DNA of 5,490 bases from Beijerinckiaceae bacterium (GTDB lineage Bacteria; Pseudomonadota; Alphaproteobacteria; Rhizobiales; Beijerinckiaceae): the NCBI GenBank assembly GCA_947458675.1, contig CANHAW010000163.1, forward strand, positions 1-5,490. Direction: 5' to 3'. Of this stretch, positions 5,408 through 5,490 are shown piece after piece. The notes below the pieces were generated by a model. It saw only the letters and a program-made list of their open reading frames with translations. It was not told the DNA's origin and searched no databases. The position numbers and the translations under genes were made by a program. The number at the start of each line of letters is the position of its first letter. Position 1 is the first letter of the stretch.

Positions 5408-5490
5408 CTGCGGACCTGTCAGGTGATCCGGCCATGTTGGACATCTTCAAGCAGGGTCAGGACTACCACCTTCGCACCGCTCAGATGCTG
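5392..5490 (+). CDS. Family A DNA polymerase fragment (motif A region), partial at both ends
   Basis: This frame is open to the window end and gives 33 residues: LELRVAADLSGDP followed by AMLDIFKQGQDYHLRTAQML. It matches the region just after the catalytic Asp of motif A in family A DNA polymerases; E. coli Pol I has IELRIMAHLSRD...FAEGKDIHRATA at this place. The Glu of ELR (5395-5397) corresponds to the steric-gate Glu710. The catalytic Asp and the DYSQ that normally precede this segment are absent, because the sequence before 5392 is monooxygenase. The wording LSGDPAMLDIFKQGQDYHLRTA resembles phage or plasmid polymerases more than chromosomal PolA as I remember them, but 33 residues cannot settle the source. 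It has no start codon of its own and is a fragment. Confidence 0.75.
   Translation, partial: MELRVAADLSGDPAMLDIFKQGQDYHLRTAQML

Overview
The window reads as chromosomal DNA of a GC-rich alphaproteobacterium, most likely of the Hyphomicrobiales (Rhizobiales). The pointers are a DUF3126-type gene directly behind cysE, and a small NDUFS6-like zinc-finger gene in front of a flavin monooxygenase, both typical of that group. The genus cannot be fixed from the sequence. No RNA genes, CRISPR arrays or insertion sequences were seen.

Layout. Positions 1-472 (minus) hold the N-terminal 157 codons of a rhomboid-type intramembrane protease, cut by the window edge just before its expected catalytic serine. 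After a 154-base divergent gap, two adjacent PilZ-domain genes (627-1127 and 1149-1481, plus) encode related candidate c-di-GMP receptors. They meet a minus-strand gene stop to stop at 1481/1482. The minus strand from 4116 down to 1482 is a compact probable operon: alpha/beta hydrolase, serine O-acetyltransferase CysE, a DUF3126-like protein carrying two copies of the domain, and a gamma-class carbonic anhydrase-like protein. From a 151-base divergent gap the plus strand encodes an NDUFS6-like zinc-finger protein (4268-4516) and, 6 bases later and in the same frame, an FAD-dependent aromatic-ring monooxygenase starting with TTG at 4523.

The main anomaly is at the right end. The monooxygenase reading frame is normal up to about residue 292, then the DNA switches within a few bases (5392-5398) to a different gene: a family A DNA polymerase motif-A segment in another frame, which runs to the window end. 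This cuts off the C-terminal quarter of the monooxygenase, including its second FAD-binding motif. A chimeric join (assembly or amplification artefact) is the simplest explanation; a real insertion or recombination with phage-like DNA is the interesting alternative.

Functionally, CysE makes O-acetylserine for cysteine synthesis and probably shares a transcript with its neighbours. The PilZ pair probably responds to c-di-GMP. The zinc-finger protein resembles an accessory subunit of respiratory complex I. I found no convincing new multi-gene system. The most useful leads are the junction, the internally duplicated DUF3126 protein and the tandem PilZ pair.
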